Positions 55,747 to 63,611 are shown, counted from the first letter of the stretch. The stretch is DNA of 64,000 bases from JBDHTS01 sp044221445 (GCA_044221445.1 JBGAPF010000004.1:1-64000), one strand, 5' to 3'. Program-made: numbers and translations. The notes: generated from the sequence alone by a model not told the origin.

Positions 55747-56344
55747 GCAGAAAGATCTTTATCTCCGAAATAAGAAGGACGTCCGCTTTCTGAAAGAGGC
55801 TATCTGGAACCTTGTCTATGATTATTATCAGAAGGATAATAACAGGGGGGATGCGGAATGGATTATCGACGGCTTGAATGAAGAGCTGGAAAAGAAAATG
55901 TCTACGCAGGACAAGAATGAGCGTATCGGCGCGCTTGTTTCCTATATCGTTTCACATGGCGCAGATGTTTTAAGCACCATCCATGCCGTTTCAAAATGGC
56001 TTCCGGCTTCCGAAACGACAGTCAGGGACGGATATTACAAAATAAGAAATATTTACGGGATCGACCCAAAAACAGACCCTGTCATGGAATGCAGGGATTT
56101 CAGACTGAAATACGGCAGGGTTCCTCTCGAATATGTGCATGAACTATATGAGGCAGGACGCGCGTTCCCCGGCGACACGCCGTCGGATTACGAGGACCAT
56201 AAAAGGGTTATTGAGGCCATGACAGCCGCATGCGAAGCTGCCCGCGCTTTTGACCAGCGTTGCTACGATAATGAAATGGCGCTTTTGAAAATGATCCTCG
56301 GCGAAGATAATGAAGTCTTTACCACGCAAAAATTATCTGCGTAG
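55721..56344 (+). CDS. Hypothetical element protein, 207 residues
   Basis: Family not recognised. It is a soluble, largely helical and highly charged protein (KLREQKDLYLRNKKDVRFLKEAIWNLVYDYYQKD at the start). It has no signal peptide. The ATG at 55721 has a perfect GGAGG site upstream and lies inside the int end; an ATG at 55697 is less likely. The A/T-rich codon use matches the integrase region. The gene may be part of the same transcript as int. A structural or DNA-associated role is possible. Confidence 0.6.
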   Translation: MDLQQKLREQKDLYLRNKKDVRFLKEAIWNLVYDYYQKDNNRGDAEWIIDGLNEELEKKMSTQDKNERIGALVSYIVSHGADVLSTIHAVSKWLPASETTVRDGYYKIRNIYGIDPKTDPVMECRDFRLKYGRVPLEYVHELYEAGRAFPGDTPSDYEDHKRVIEAMTAACEAARAFDQRCYDNEMALLKMILGEDNEVFTTQKLSA

Positions 56345-56390
56345 GCAAATAAAATTTGCGTAATTTTCAGCTGTTTTAAATAAAGGCAAC

Positions 56391-56442
56391 CTTCTCCTGT
56401 GCCGTACGGAATCGTGCGGCGATAAGCAACAGACAGGAGAAG
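56391..56442 (+). promoter_or_regulatory. RNA hairpin sequestering a ribosome-binding site
   Basis: CTTCTCCTGT (56391-56400) pairs perfectly with ACAGGAGAAG (56433-56442), which contains the AGGAGA ribosome site of the next gene. Between them GCCGTAC and GTGCGGC form an inner 7 bp stem with one G-T pair. The ATG follows 6 bases after AGGAGA. When folded, the transcript would hide its ribosome site. Confidence 0.6.
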
Positions 56443-56446
56443 ATAT

Positions 56447-56674
56447 ATGTCAGAGCCAAATCCACCCACCCGCATCATCCCCCTGACGGAATGGCCCAGC
56501 CATCATGCATGGCCACCCATCGGTGGATTGCGCCACCTTGTGTTCCATGCCGATAAAAACGGTTTCAATAAAGTCATCCGCCGTGCTGGCCGCCGTGTCC
56601 TGATCGATGAAAAATCATTCTTTGCATGGTTGGATGAGCAGAACAATATTCAGGGCAACGGGAGATCGACATGA
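56447..56674 (+). CDS. Small AlpA/excisionase-like DNA-binding protein
   Basis: A 75-residue protein. The middle, PIGGLRHLVFHADKNGFNKVIRRAGRRVLIDEKSFFAWLDEQ, resembles the winged helix-turn-helix of AlpA and excisionase-type proteins, which typically end with a similar LIDEKSFFAWL helix. It may be the directionality factor or a transcription regulator of the element. A ribosome site (AGGAGA) in a hairpin precedes it. It overlaps the next gene by 4 bp. Confidence 0.6.
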   Translation: MSEPNPPTRIIPLTEWPSHHAWPPIGGLRHLVFHADKNGFNKVIRRAGRRVLIDEKSFFAWLDEQNNIQGNGRST

Positions 56675-57030
56675 GACGAAATCTTCAGGGCCAGACCTAT
56701 GATCCCGAAATCTGCCTGGAAGTGACGGTCTGGACATCGGATAAAAAAGACAGGTTATCGCTGCATATCCTGAAAGGGCAGCGAGCGCGCACGTTGAAAG
56801 CTTTGCTAGAAAATCCTGGTGGGATTACGCGGACGGAGGTCATGGGGGCGCCCTGGAGCCTTTGGAATTTGCCACAATATATTCACGGCCTGCGCCATGA
56901 ACATCAGATATTCATATCTTCCCGACTGGAGCCGCTGGCAGGACGTGACGGTGTGGGCCAGCAGGCCCGGTATTTCCTCGATGAAACGGTCACGATCCGC
57001 GACATTACGCCGAAAGGAAAGCAGGCATGA
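56671..57030 (+). CDS. Hypothetical element protein with winged-helix look
   Basis: A 119-residue protein. Residues about 34-80 (GQRARTLKALLENPGGITRTEVMGAPWSLWNLPQYIHGLRHEHQIFI) have the pattern of a winged helix domain. Its beginning and end overlap its neighbours by 4 bp (ATGA both sides), so it is translated together with the primase-helicase protein. A role in replication initiation or gene regulation is plausible but not shown. Confidence 0.55.
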   Translation: MRRNLQGQTYDPEICLEVTVWTSDKKDRLSLHILKGQRARTLKALLENPGGITRTEVMGAPWSLWNLPQYIHGLRHEHQIFISSRLEPLAGRDGVGQQARYFLDETVTIRDITPKGKQA

Positions 57031-59282
57031 CAGGAAATCTCCTTATTCCTGACGCGGAGGTTATGAGGCGTCATCTGGATCTGTTATTCAGCGACCAGAT
57101 TAGCGGCGCGATAGAACTGGCTTGGCGGGATAGCCAGAGCAAGGCGGTTGACAGGGCTGATAACAGTCACGGCCCGTGTTCAACAGACCAGATCGCCGGG
57201 AAGGCCCAAAACATCAACCGCATTGACGGCCAGAATGTTTATCTGGGCGCGGCACTGCGAAACGGGCTGGTTTCCACCAACAAGCGGTGCGGTGATGCTG
57301 ATTTTCTCTGTTTAACCACCCTGTATGTTGATCTGGATGAGCTGGGCGCGTACGAGAACGCACAGGAAAAACTTAAAAATCTTCCGCCTAGTTTTACGGT
57401 GATTACAGGCCGTCATCCTTATGTGCGGGCGCAATTATGGTGGAAACTGGAGGAGCCGATAAAAGATCCGGCCTTGGCAAGGACAATGAACGCGCGGATC
57501 GCGCATTGGCTGGATGGTGATAAAAGCGTTGTTAATCCGGGGCGTATCCTGCGACTGGCGGGATCGGTGGCCTGGGCAGTCAAGGATGGGCGCCAGCATG
57601 AAATGACCGAACTCATTACGCCAGACATGCCCAGAATTTACATGCTGGAGCAGATCGAGCGCGATGTGCCTGTTATTCCTAACCAACATGATGAAGTACC
57701 GGAGAAGGCGGCAACACCCGTGATGCGGGATGGGCTGGGAAGGGTGACGGATGGACGGGAAACATTCATGCGCGATCTGGTAAGCGCGGTGTTTTATGAG
57801 GATCTGGAAAGGCATGGAAACTCTTCGGGCACGCAAGTCCTGTACGATAAAATATGGCCGCTTTACGAAGGTCAGGTGGTTTCCCGCACGGGCAATCTGG
57901 AAGCCGAGGGACGCGGTCCGACCGCCTTGCGGAAAATGATCGAACGGATTCTTCAGCGTCACGCCACCGGCAAGGTACGGCAGCCGGACGGGCGGTCAGT
58001 GGAATTTATTGACAATCCGCCGCAGGACATCATGGCTTACAGTCTCGCGGTCATCATGGCCGATCAAAGCCTGCCGCCGCCCGACATGGTTGGATCCCGC
58101 CTGCTGACGCAAGGGGGAACGATGGTCATAGGCGGTCCGCCGAAGGTTGGGAAAAGCGATTTTATTCTGAGTTTCGCCATGCACATGGCGGCGGGGCAGG
58201 ATTTCATGAATTTTGCGATAGAGACGCCATTGCGCGTTTTTTATCTTCAGGCCGAAATTCAGTATCCATACCTAAAAGAGCGTATTCAGAAAACAACCCT
58301 GGCGCGGGAGGTGCTGGAGAAGGCAGGGCAAAACCTGTTTGTCACGCCGCAATTGCAGATGATCCTGAACGATGAGGGACTGGCGCACGTGATAGCCTCC
58401 GTCCGGCAGTGTTTTCCTGATGCGCCGCCTGATGTCATCATCGTCGATCCGATACGCAATGTGTTTGACGGCGGGCCGGATGATGGCGGCATGGGGGAGA
58501 ATGACAATACGGCCATGATGTTTTTCCTGCGGGAAAGAATTGAAAGACTCCGGCTGGCTCTTAATCCGAAGGCGGCTGTTGTTCTGGTTCACCATACGCG
58601 CAAGCTTTCAAAGCAGCAGTTCAGGGAAGATCCCTTTCAGGCTTTAAGCGGCGCCAGCAGCCTGCGCGGTTACTATACGTCCGGTGTTCTGATTTACCGG
58701 CCAGATGAGACGCTTGCCGCGCGGCAGTTATTTTTTGAACTGCGGAACGGACCGGGGATTGACGCCTTCTTTGTCGATAAGATCGACGGGCGTTGGGTGA
58801 TCGTGGACCAGAATCAAACCAGACTGGTACGTGACAGTTACGGACGCAAGCTGGACGCCGAGCGCGACCGGCAGCGTGATGTCATCGTTCAGATGCTGAT
58901 GGACGAGGCGCTGGACGGCAGGCTTTATGTGATGGAACAGTTCTGCGGCGCGTTCGAGGGCAAGGCCGGGCTAGGCAGTCATTCGACAATCCAGAACCGC
59001 ATCCGCGTCCTGATGACAAAGGGCCATATAAAGTCGTACAAGGCCCCGCATCCCACCACGGGCATAGGGACAGCCCGGAGCAAATTCGGCTATCTCTGTG
59101 TTGAAAACATGATGCTGGGACCGGAGACGATTGATGAAAGCACTGGCGAGATCACGCGCGATATGACGCCGGTGAAACCGACGCATTATATGCATGCTGA
59201 AACAGGGCATATGCTGACGGTTGAGAATCCAGATGTCTGGGTTTACCAGGACGAGGATGGCGGCAGATTGGAGTCTGGATAA
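57027..59282 (+). CDS. Primase-helicase-type replication protein
   Basis: A 751-residue two-domain protein. The N-terminal 240 residues look like an archaeo-eukaryotic-type primase: TLYVDLDEL, SFTVITGRHPYVRAQLWWKLEEP and NPGRILRLAGSVAWAVKD. A RecA-fold helicase domain (RepA/RSF1010 type) follows at about 355-600, with Walker A GGPPKVGKSDFILSF, a Walker B in PPDVIIVDPIRNVFDG, VVLVHHTRKLSK and the SGASSLRGYYTSGV sensor segment. The C-terminal part has a possible winged helix (SHSTIQNRIRVLMTKGHIKSYK). This type drives replication of plasmids and satellites. It is the largest gene of the element; iteron-like repeats follow. Confidence 0.85.
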   Translation: MTGNLLIPDAEVMRRHLDLLFSDQISGAIELAWRDSQSKAVDRADNSHGPCSTDQIAGKAQNINRIDGQNVYLGAALRNGLVSTNKRCGDADFLCLTTLYVDLDELGAYENAQEKLKNLPPSFTVITGRHPYVRAQLWWKLEEPIKDPALARTMNARIAHWLDGDKSVVNPGRILRLAGSVAWAVKDGRQHEMTELITPDMPRIYMLEQIERDVPVIPNQHDEVPEKAATPVMRDGLGRVTDGRETFMRDLVSAVFYEDLERHGNSSGTQVLYDKIWPLYEGQVVSRTGNLEAEGRGPTALRKMIERILQRHATGKVRQPDGRSVEFIDNPPQDIMAYSLAVIMADQSLPPPDMVGSRLLTQGGTMVIGGPPKVGKSDFILSFAMHMAAGQDFMNFAIETPLRVFYLQAEIQYPYLKERIQKTTLAREVLEKAGQNLFVTPQLQMILNDEGLAHVIASVRQCFPDAPPDVIIVDPIRNVFDGGPDDGGMGENDNTAMMFFLRERIERLRLALNPKAAVVLVHHTRKLSKQQFREDPFQALSGASSLRGYYTSGVLIYRPDETLAARQLFFELRNGPGIDAFFVDKIDGRWVIVDQNQTRLVRDSYGRKLDAERDRQRDVIVQMLMDEALDGRLYVMEQFCGAFEGKAGLGSHSTIQNRIRVLMTKGHIKSYKAPHPTTGIGTARSKFGYLCVENMMLGPETIDESTGEITRDMTPVKPTHYMHAETGHMLTVENPDVWVYQDEDGGRLESG

Positions 59283-59503
59283 ATCTGGAATCTGCGTGAG
59301 ACTGGAATGATTGTTTTACAGGGGCTTATGGCCAGGCCAGAAAAAAATATGAATCTGGATTAATTTCTGGGTTTCTGGCGCAAACGCAGGCAGGCAGTGG
59401 CTTTGATCCTGCATCCAGATTCCAGTCTCTCCTCCCTCCCTAAAGGGAGGGAGCGTGGAATTCAGATTCCACGCTCCCGATCTTCAGCATGGTCGCCAGA
59501 AAC
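59271..59503. other. Repeat-rich origin candidate of the element
   Basis: Directly after the replication gene lie TCTGGAT/TCTGGAAT-like words at about 59273, 59284, 59302 and 59353, and inverted counterparts (ATCCAGATTCCAGTCTC at 59413-59429; GAGACTGGAAT at 59298-59308). GTTTCTGGCG (59371-59380) pairs with CGCCAGAAAC (59494-59503). These look like iterons and nested inverted repeats. The remaining gap to 59680 is A/T rich and has no visible gene. Confidence 0.45.
59432..59478. repeat. Two mutually exclusive hairpins
   Basis: Hairpin 1: CTCCCTCCC (59432-59440) with GGGAGGGAG (59445-59453). Hairpin 2: GGGAGCGTGGAAT (59449-59461) with ATTCCACGCTCCC (59466-59478), both perfect. They share bases 59449-59453, so only one can form at a time. 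Confidence 0.65.
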
Positions 59504-59680
59504 TCAGCGGGTCCTGTCAGCGATCATCCTCTAGGGGTGGGCAACGCGCGGGACTTTTCTAGCGTCAGGCAAAAAAACTTAGTTGACTGGATATAAACAT
59601 GGAATGGATAAGCTTTTGAAATGTAGGTACTAATTTGTCAACCAGAACAAGATAAGCAACCAAATTTGCTTGACGTAAAC

Positions 59681-60277
59681 TTATGAAGTCGGGGAACGGT
59701 TTTTTCGTGAAAGAACAATGTCGCCGCCGCGTCCGCGTTCGTTCGTATAGCTGATTGTCATTTTATCTGGTTCATTAAAATTTATTTCAGCAATCGCGCT
59801 GCCGTTCCTTTGAGGGGGATTTTTCTGGGCTTCCGCGACCGTGGTTTTTGTTTCGTAGAAATAACGGATTGTCATTTTACGGGTCAGGGGATTGAAGCTT
59901 GGACACGCGCACTTGCTTTCCCCTGTCATCGAAGCGGTTTCAAGGGACAGGATAATAGCCTGCCAGCTCTGCCGGACTTCAAGGAACGCGGGGATACTGG
60001 CTGAAACCGGGTTGCCGCCCTCTTCGTATTGCGATTTTATTTCCCCTTCCCAAATTCCATTTAGATCAACGGCGGCCCAGCCGGGAAGAGGCACCGGCAG
60101 ATCATGAAGACAGTCCCAGGATTTAAATAGTAAGAAGATAATAACCCATTCAGTTAGGCCAACGACCAGCCCCACGTTTGGCGGGTTTAAACCTAAGGCG
60201 GTCGCGGACCATGAGATGGCGAACGCCAAGACAACGACAATTCCAATTTTTATTTTCAGGGAAAGAAGCTGATGCAT
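59681..60277 (-). CDS. cap15: Cap15-like CBASS effector (2TM + beta barrel)
   Basis: A 198-residue membrane protein with two N-terminal helices (IKIGIVVVLAFAISWSATALGL and VGLVVGLTEWVIIFLLFKSW). A beta-rich C-terminal domain follows, with the characteristic DLNGIWEGEIKSQY start and strands up to IVLSRKNRS. This is the architecture of Cap15, the CBASS effector that binds the cyclic nucleotide and disturbs the inner membrane to kill the infected cell. The ATG at 60277 overlaps the CD-NTase stop (TGATG), so the two are translated in coupling. An open frame further upstream is rejected. A/T-rich codons fit the element. Confidence 0.8.
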   Translation of the reverse strand: MHQLLSLKIKIGIVVVLAFAISWSATALGLNPPNVGLVVGLTEWVIIFLLFKSWDCLHDLPVPLPGWAAVDLNGIWEGEIKSQYEEGGNPVSASIPAFLEVRQSWQAIILSLETASMTGESKCACPSFNPLTRKMTIRYFYETKTTVAEAQKNPPQRNGSAIAEINFNEPDKMTISYTNERGRGGDIVLSRKNRSPTS

Positions 60278-61326
60278 CACACTTCCATGTAGAGCCGTAC
60301 GCCAAGAACAAAGGCGTGGGCATCCTGTACGGTCCATGCCTGGCCATTGCCGAATAAGTCTTTAATGCCGTTGACCTCTTTAAAACCATGAGCATTCAGG
60401 CCCAGCAGAATAGTCGCAACAGAGCTAGTCTTGAAGCTGTCATCAAGGAATTTTAGGATCGCAACGACATCGTCGTAAACGGAAGCCGCGCCGAAAAGAT
60501 TATCAGGACAGTTGTAAACAAGCGACTCAATTAGGAAAGAGGGGGTATTTCCAGACGCGCGTTTGATGTCCTGTGGCGCCGTGCCGTTATTATCGATATG
60601 ATTTCGCAGTCGCTTTAGAATCCGCACGACACATTTATAGCGTCTTTTCGTTCTATCGTTTTTTGTACACCCATTTTCGTAGTGTTGAATCGGAAAATTT
60701 ATCTTCCGTTCGCCGTCATTCGTCACCAGGCCAATGCCTGCATGTTTTACCGGCCAGCCTCCAAGGATCGTTGTGGCGGTGCCATACTGGCGGTAGAGAT
60801 AAGCAGGGACGACATCAACGCTGATGCGTGTATCGTCGTCTTTATGAAGTTGGATCGCCTTATTGCCAGTCTCCGTATTGGCGGTGCCAAATTCATCACC
60901 GATACATTTAGCGATATGGTTTTTATAATCGACAAACGTGAAATTAAGGTCTGTGAAGCCCATGCCAGTTTCGATCTGCGCGCGTGGCGCGCCGGGCGGT
61001 TGGTCCCAGAAAAAAACATCTGTCAGGCACACGCACAAATCGACATCACTGTCTTGGCGAACATTTGTCCGGTTATGATAGCTACCTTGCGGGATGATTT
61101 CCCAAGAACGCGTGGGAAGAAATGTACTGCGACGCAGTGCCTGAACAACGCGGCTGCGGGCGGTTTCAATTTTTTGCGCCTCGGTCTCGCTGGCCGGACG
61201 TTGCCAATGCGTGAACCGATCTTCCCATTCGGATCGGTTTCGTGGCTTGCTTATTATTCCTGCGAGGCCGCCCAGTAATGTCGTACCCTGATATGGAGGC
61301 ATTAAGCCTTTATGAAGAAAACCCAT
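60277..61326 (-). CDS. CD-NTase (cGAS/DncV-like nucleotidyltransferase)
   Basis: A 349-residue nucleotidyltransferase that should make a cyclic di- or trinucleotide alarm signal on phage infection. The active site is intact: GS at residues 81-82 (IIPQGSYHNRT), the DVD pair at 94-96 (SDVDLCV) and a third Asp near 171 (ISVDVVPAY). The helical C-terminal half follows. It starts at 61326 after an AGGGTG site; an ATG at 61302 is possible. It forms a two-gene CBASS with the Cap15-like effector; no Cap2/Cap3 accessory genes are present, so it is a short type I system. The clade and product are not determinable here. Confidence 0.85.
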   Translation of the reverse strand: MGFLHKGLMPPYQGTTLLGGLAGIISKPRNRSEWEDRFTHWQRPASETEAQKIETARSRVVQALRRSTFLPTRSWEIIPQGSYHNRTNVRQDSDVDLCVCLTDVFFWDQPPGAPRAQIETGMGFTDLNFTFVDYKNHIAKCIGDEFGTANTETGNKAIQLHKDDDTRISVDVVPAYLYRQYGTATTILGGWPVKHAGIGLVTNDGERKINFPIQHYENGCTKNDRTKRRYKCVVRILKRLRNHIDNNGTAPQDIKRASGNTPSFLIESLVYNCPDNLFGAASVYDDVVAILKFLDDSFKTSSVATILLGLNAHGFKEVNGIKDLFGNGQAWTVQDAHAFVLGVRLYMEV

Positions 61327-61476
61327 TATTCACCCTGCGTTTCGTGACGGTTTTTCCTCTGACAAGAAGCCCATCAATATTTTTTTCGATAAGCGGTTAT
61401 CGTATCTGGATTCGGCAAATAATTAAAGAATATATTATGGAAGATTTTTTATTTGCGATATTAAAATATTGTCGAC

Positions 61477-62169
61477 TTAATCTTTGCGCTTAAGCTTATT
61501 TTGGTCGCAAAGCCAATGAAACACAGCCGTGGCCAGTACCGCCCCGATAATCTGTGCGACAATGAACCCACCGACATCTTCCGGTCTGATGCCGGAAAAC
61601 GTATCGGTCAGGGATCGCGCGATGGTCACAGCCGGATTTGCAAAAGACGTTGATGAGGTGAACCAGTATCCGGCGGTGATAAACAGGCCGACTGCATAAG
61701 GGATAGCATCAGGGCGGCTTCGCAGACAGCCAAGAATTGTGGCCAGCAGGCCAAATGATGCGATGATCTCTCCGGTCCAGACACCCACGCCCGTCCGTGC
61801 ATGCGTTGAAGCCTCAATAAGCGGAAGGCTGAACATGACATGAGCCAGCAAGGCACCGATCATGCCTCCGATAATCTGCACTATTATATAAGCCAGAAAC
61901 TCCGGCCAGGGCAGTTTGAATTGCAGGGCGAATGAAAGGCTGACCACCGGATTAAAATGCGCGCCCGATATTGGGCCGAAAATCAGGATCAGCACCACAA
62001 GGGCAGCCCCTGTCGCCAGGGTATTGCCAAGAAGTGCGATGGCTTCGTTTCCATCCGCGAGATTTTCTCCCATGATGCCGGAGCCGATGACAACGGCGAC
62101 CAGCAGGGCTGTGCCAAGCCATTCAGAAAAGAGCCTTCGTTTCAGATCGAATGGGCTAGGCGCCGTCAT
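61477..62169 (-). CDS. aqpS: MIP/aquaporin-family channel of the ars operon
   Basis: A 230-residue six-helix channel. The two pore loops contain NPV (HFNPVVSL) and NPA (FANPAVTI). In ars operons such channels let arsenite leave the cell down its gradient after arsenate reduction, replacing the ArsB pump (as first described for AqpS in Sinorhizobium). The ATG at 62169 gives an N-terminus fitting the family and overlaps arsC by 14 bp. The first NPA motif has Val in place of Ala. It is last in the operon. Confidence 0.88.
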   Translation of the reverse strand: MTAPSPFDLKRRLFSEWLGTALLVAVVIGSGIMGENLADGNEAIALLGNTLATGAALVVLILIFGPISGAHFNPVVSLSFALQFKLPWPEFLAYIIVQIIGGMIGALLAHVMFSLPLIEASTHARTGVGVWTGEIIASFGLLATILGCLRSRPDAIPYAVGLFITAGYWFTSSTSFANPAVTIARSLTDTFSGIRPEDVGGFIVAQIIGAVLATAVFHWLCDQNKLKRKD

Positions 62170-62578
62170 TGAGGTAATCCTCGATGTGGTCTTTGAGCAT
62201 GGCAAATGCTTCATCAAACGCGGCTTCGATCTGCAGGTCAGTGCCAGTGGCCTTTGCCGGATCAGGCGTACTCCAATGTAATTTTTTAGGTTTTCCGGGA
62301 AACAGGGGGCAGCTTTCGCCAGCGGCCTGGTCGCAAACTGTAACTACCAGATCGAAATGCTGTGTCGAGAATTCATCCCATGACTTGCTGCGCGGCTGAC
62401 CAGGGTCAATGCCGTGACGTTTCAGGGTTTCGATGGATTTAGGATGGACATACCCTGCTGGAAAGCTTCCTGCGCTAACAGCTTCAATTTCTCCTTTTCC
62501 AAGATGATTGAATAAAGCTTCGGCCATCACGGAACGGCAGGAGTTACCTGTACAGAGGACAAGAACGCGCTGGGTCAT
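62156..62578 (-). CDS. arsC: Arsenate reductase (LMW phosphatase type)
   Basis: A 140-residue enzyme reducing arsenate to arsenite. It has the phosphatase-like loop CTGNSCRS (Cys9, Arg15), the mobile loop with two further cysteines in VCDQAAGESCPLFPG, and the DPAKATG end. This is the thioredoxin- or mycothiol-type low-molecular-weight family rather than the Grx ArsC of plasmid R773. The ATG at 62578 shares its A with the stop of the preceding gene (TGATG). Cytoplasmic. Confidence 0.92.
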   Translation of the reverse strand: MTQRVLVLCTGNSCRSVMAEALFNHLGKGEIEAVSAGSFPAGYVHPKSIETLKRHGIDPGQPRSKSWDEFSTQHFDLVVTVCDQAAGESCPLFPGKPKKLHWSTPDPAKATGTDLQIEAAFDEAFAMLKDHIEDYLNDGA

Positions 62579-63030
62579 CAGCAGCACCCTTTCGCTGGTG
62601 TGCAGCAGGACGAATCTGCTTGCGCTTGTTCCTTGTCAGGAATGCCGCAGGCATCCTGCGCCAGGCAGGCGGTCTGCTTTGTGGTCAGGATAAAATCCTT
62701 GCCGTCGAAATCAAGGCCGAACTTACCGATGGTGTTCTGCTGATATTCTACTTCGATATCCAGATTCTCATTGCCCAGAACCTTTTTTGAAAGATTCAGA
62801 ATGTGCAGGAATTTCTGTGGGGCCAGTCTGTGATCGTAGTCGCCTGCTTCCCAAAGCTGAAAGTTTGCCATTGTTTCTTTTCGCTCAACACCACCGCAAT
62901 CGATGAAGTGCTTGGTTACAAGACCGACTTCCGTAACGTGGAAATGGGACGGCAGATAGGATCCGTTCGGCAGTTTAAAGTTAATCGCCTCGATCCCGGC
63001 CAGATTCTTTTTTATCTCGGAGATTTTCAT
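62578..63030 (-). CDS. DUF6428-family protein of the ars operon
   Basis: A 150-residue soluble protein of a family regularly found in ars operons next to arsR and arsC. It has the conserved VTEVGLVTKHFIDCGG and ETMANFQLWEAGDYDHRL segments. The C-terminal tail is cysteine rich (DSSCCTPAKGCC), suggesting arsenite or metal binding. The role is not established. The ATG at 63030 overlaps the arsR stop by 4 bp. It is the second gene of the operon. Confidence 0.8.
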   Translation of the reverse strand: MKISEIKKNLAGIEAINFKLPNGSYLPSHFHVTEVGLVTKHFIDCGGVERKETMANFQLWEAGDYDHRLAPQKFLHILNLSKKVLGNENLDIEVEYQQNTIGKFGLDFDGKDFILTTKQTACLAQDACGIPDKEQAQADSSCCTPAKGCC

Positions 63031-63401
63031 GATTTTTTCTCTTTCTTGGGTTGGCAGCAATTCATTAATTCTATAACCGATGAGCCTTTTTTCTTGTCCG
63101 TGCGGATGCTGGCGAATTCAACGCGGCAGCAATCTTCGACCATGAAGCGGATCAGGCCCGTAAAGAAATCAAAATTCGCGCTGTAGATTATGGAGCGGCC
63201 TTCGCGGCGCGACAGCACCAGATCGGCGTTGCTCATATGGTTCAGGTGAAAAGACAGGGTATTGTGCGGAATGCCCAGCGTCTCGCTGAGTTTGCCAGCT
63301 GGCGCGCCGTCAGGGCCATATTCGACCAGCAGCCGGAAAACCCGAAGACGGGTTTCTTGCGACAGTGCGTCAAAGGCTATAAGGGCTTCTTGAATGTCCA
63401 T
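63027..63401 (-). CDS. arsR: ArsR-family transcriptional repressor
   Basis: A 124-residue winged-helix repressor that should release DNA on binding arsenite. The wHTH region is LVEYGPDGAPAGKLSETLGIPHNTLSFHLNHMSNADLVLSRREGRSIIYS. Cys pairs in VEDCCRVEF and MNCCQPK may form the arsenic site; these positions differ from the classic ELCVC site. The ATG at 63401 is preferred; 56 codons further upstream the frame is open but passes over the operator and promoter, so that start is rejected. First gene of the operon. Confidence 0.9.
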   Translation of the reverse strand: MDIQEALIAFDALSQETRLRVFRLLVEYGPDGAPAGKLSETLGIPHNTLSFHLNHMSNADLVLSRREGRSIIYSANFDFFTGLIRFMVEDCCRVEFASIRTDKKKGSSVIELMNCCQPKKEKKS

Positions 63402-63424
63402 ATGTCTATAGATATGGACATATG
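63399..63424 (-). promoter_or_regulatory. Probable ArsR operator overlapping the arsR start
   Basis: CATATGTC (63399-63406) and GACATATG (63417-63424) are perfect inverted repeats with a 10 bp A/T-rich spacer; the left arm contains the arsR start codon. On the minus strand a TTGACT or TTGACA lies just upstream and TATAGA lies between the arms, so the transcript may start at or very near the ATG (leaderless mRNA). Confidence 0.65.
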
Positions 63425-63501
63425 CTGTCAAAGTCAATCCTGCTTTTAAAATCATGAATGTTCTGAAATATTCGTGTGATGTACTGTCAGACAGGCCTGC
63501 A

Positions 63502-63535
63502 TATATATGTAAGCAGCCTATATATGTAAGCAGCC
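63502..63535 (+). repeat. Perfect 17 bp tandem duplication
   Basis: TATATATGTAAGCAGCC is present twice, head to tail (63502-63518 and 63519-63535), in the 210 bp between the divergent arsR and the small secreted-protein gene. Confidence 0.9.
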
Positions 63536-63611
63536 TAAAAATTATGTTTTCGCAAAAAAATATAATCAAACTGGATTGTTAGTTGAACGTTGCGGTGCTA
63601 TATATTTGGTC

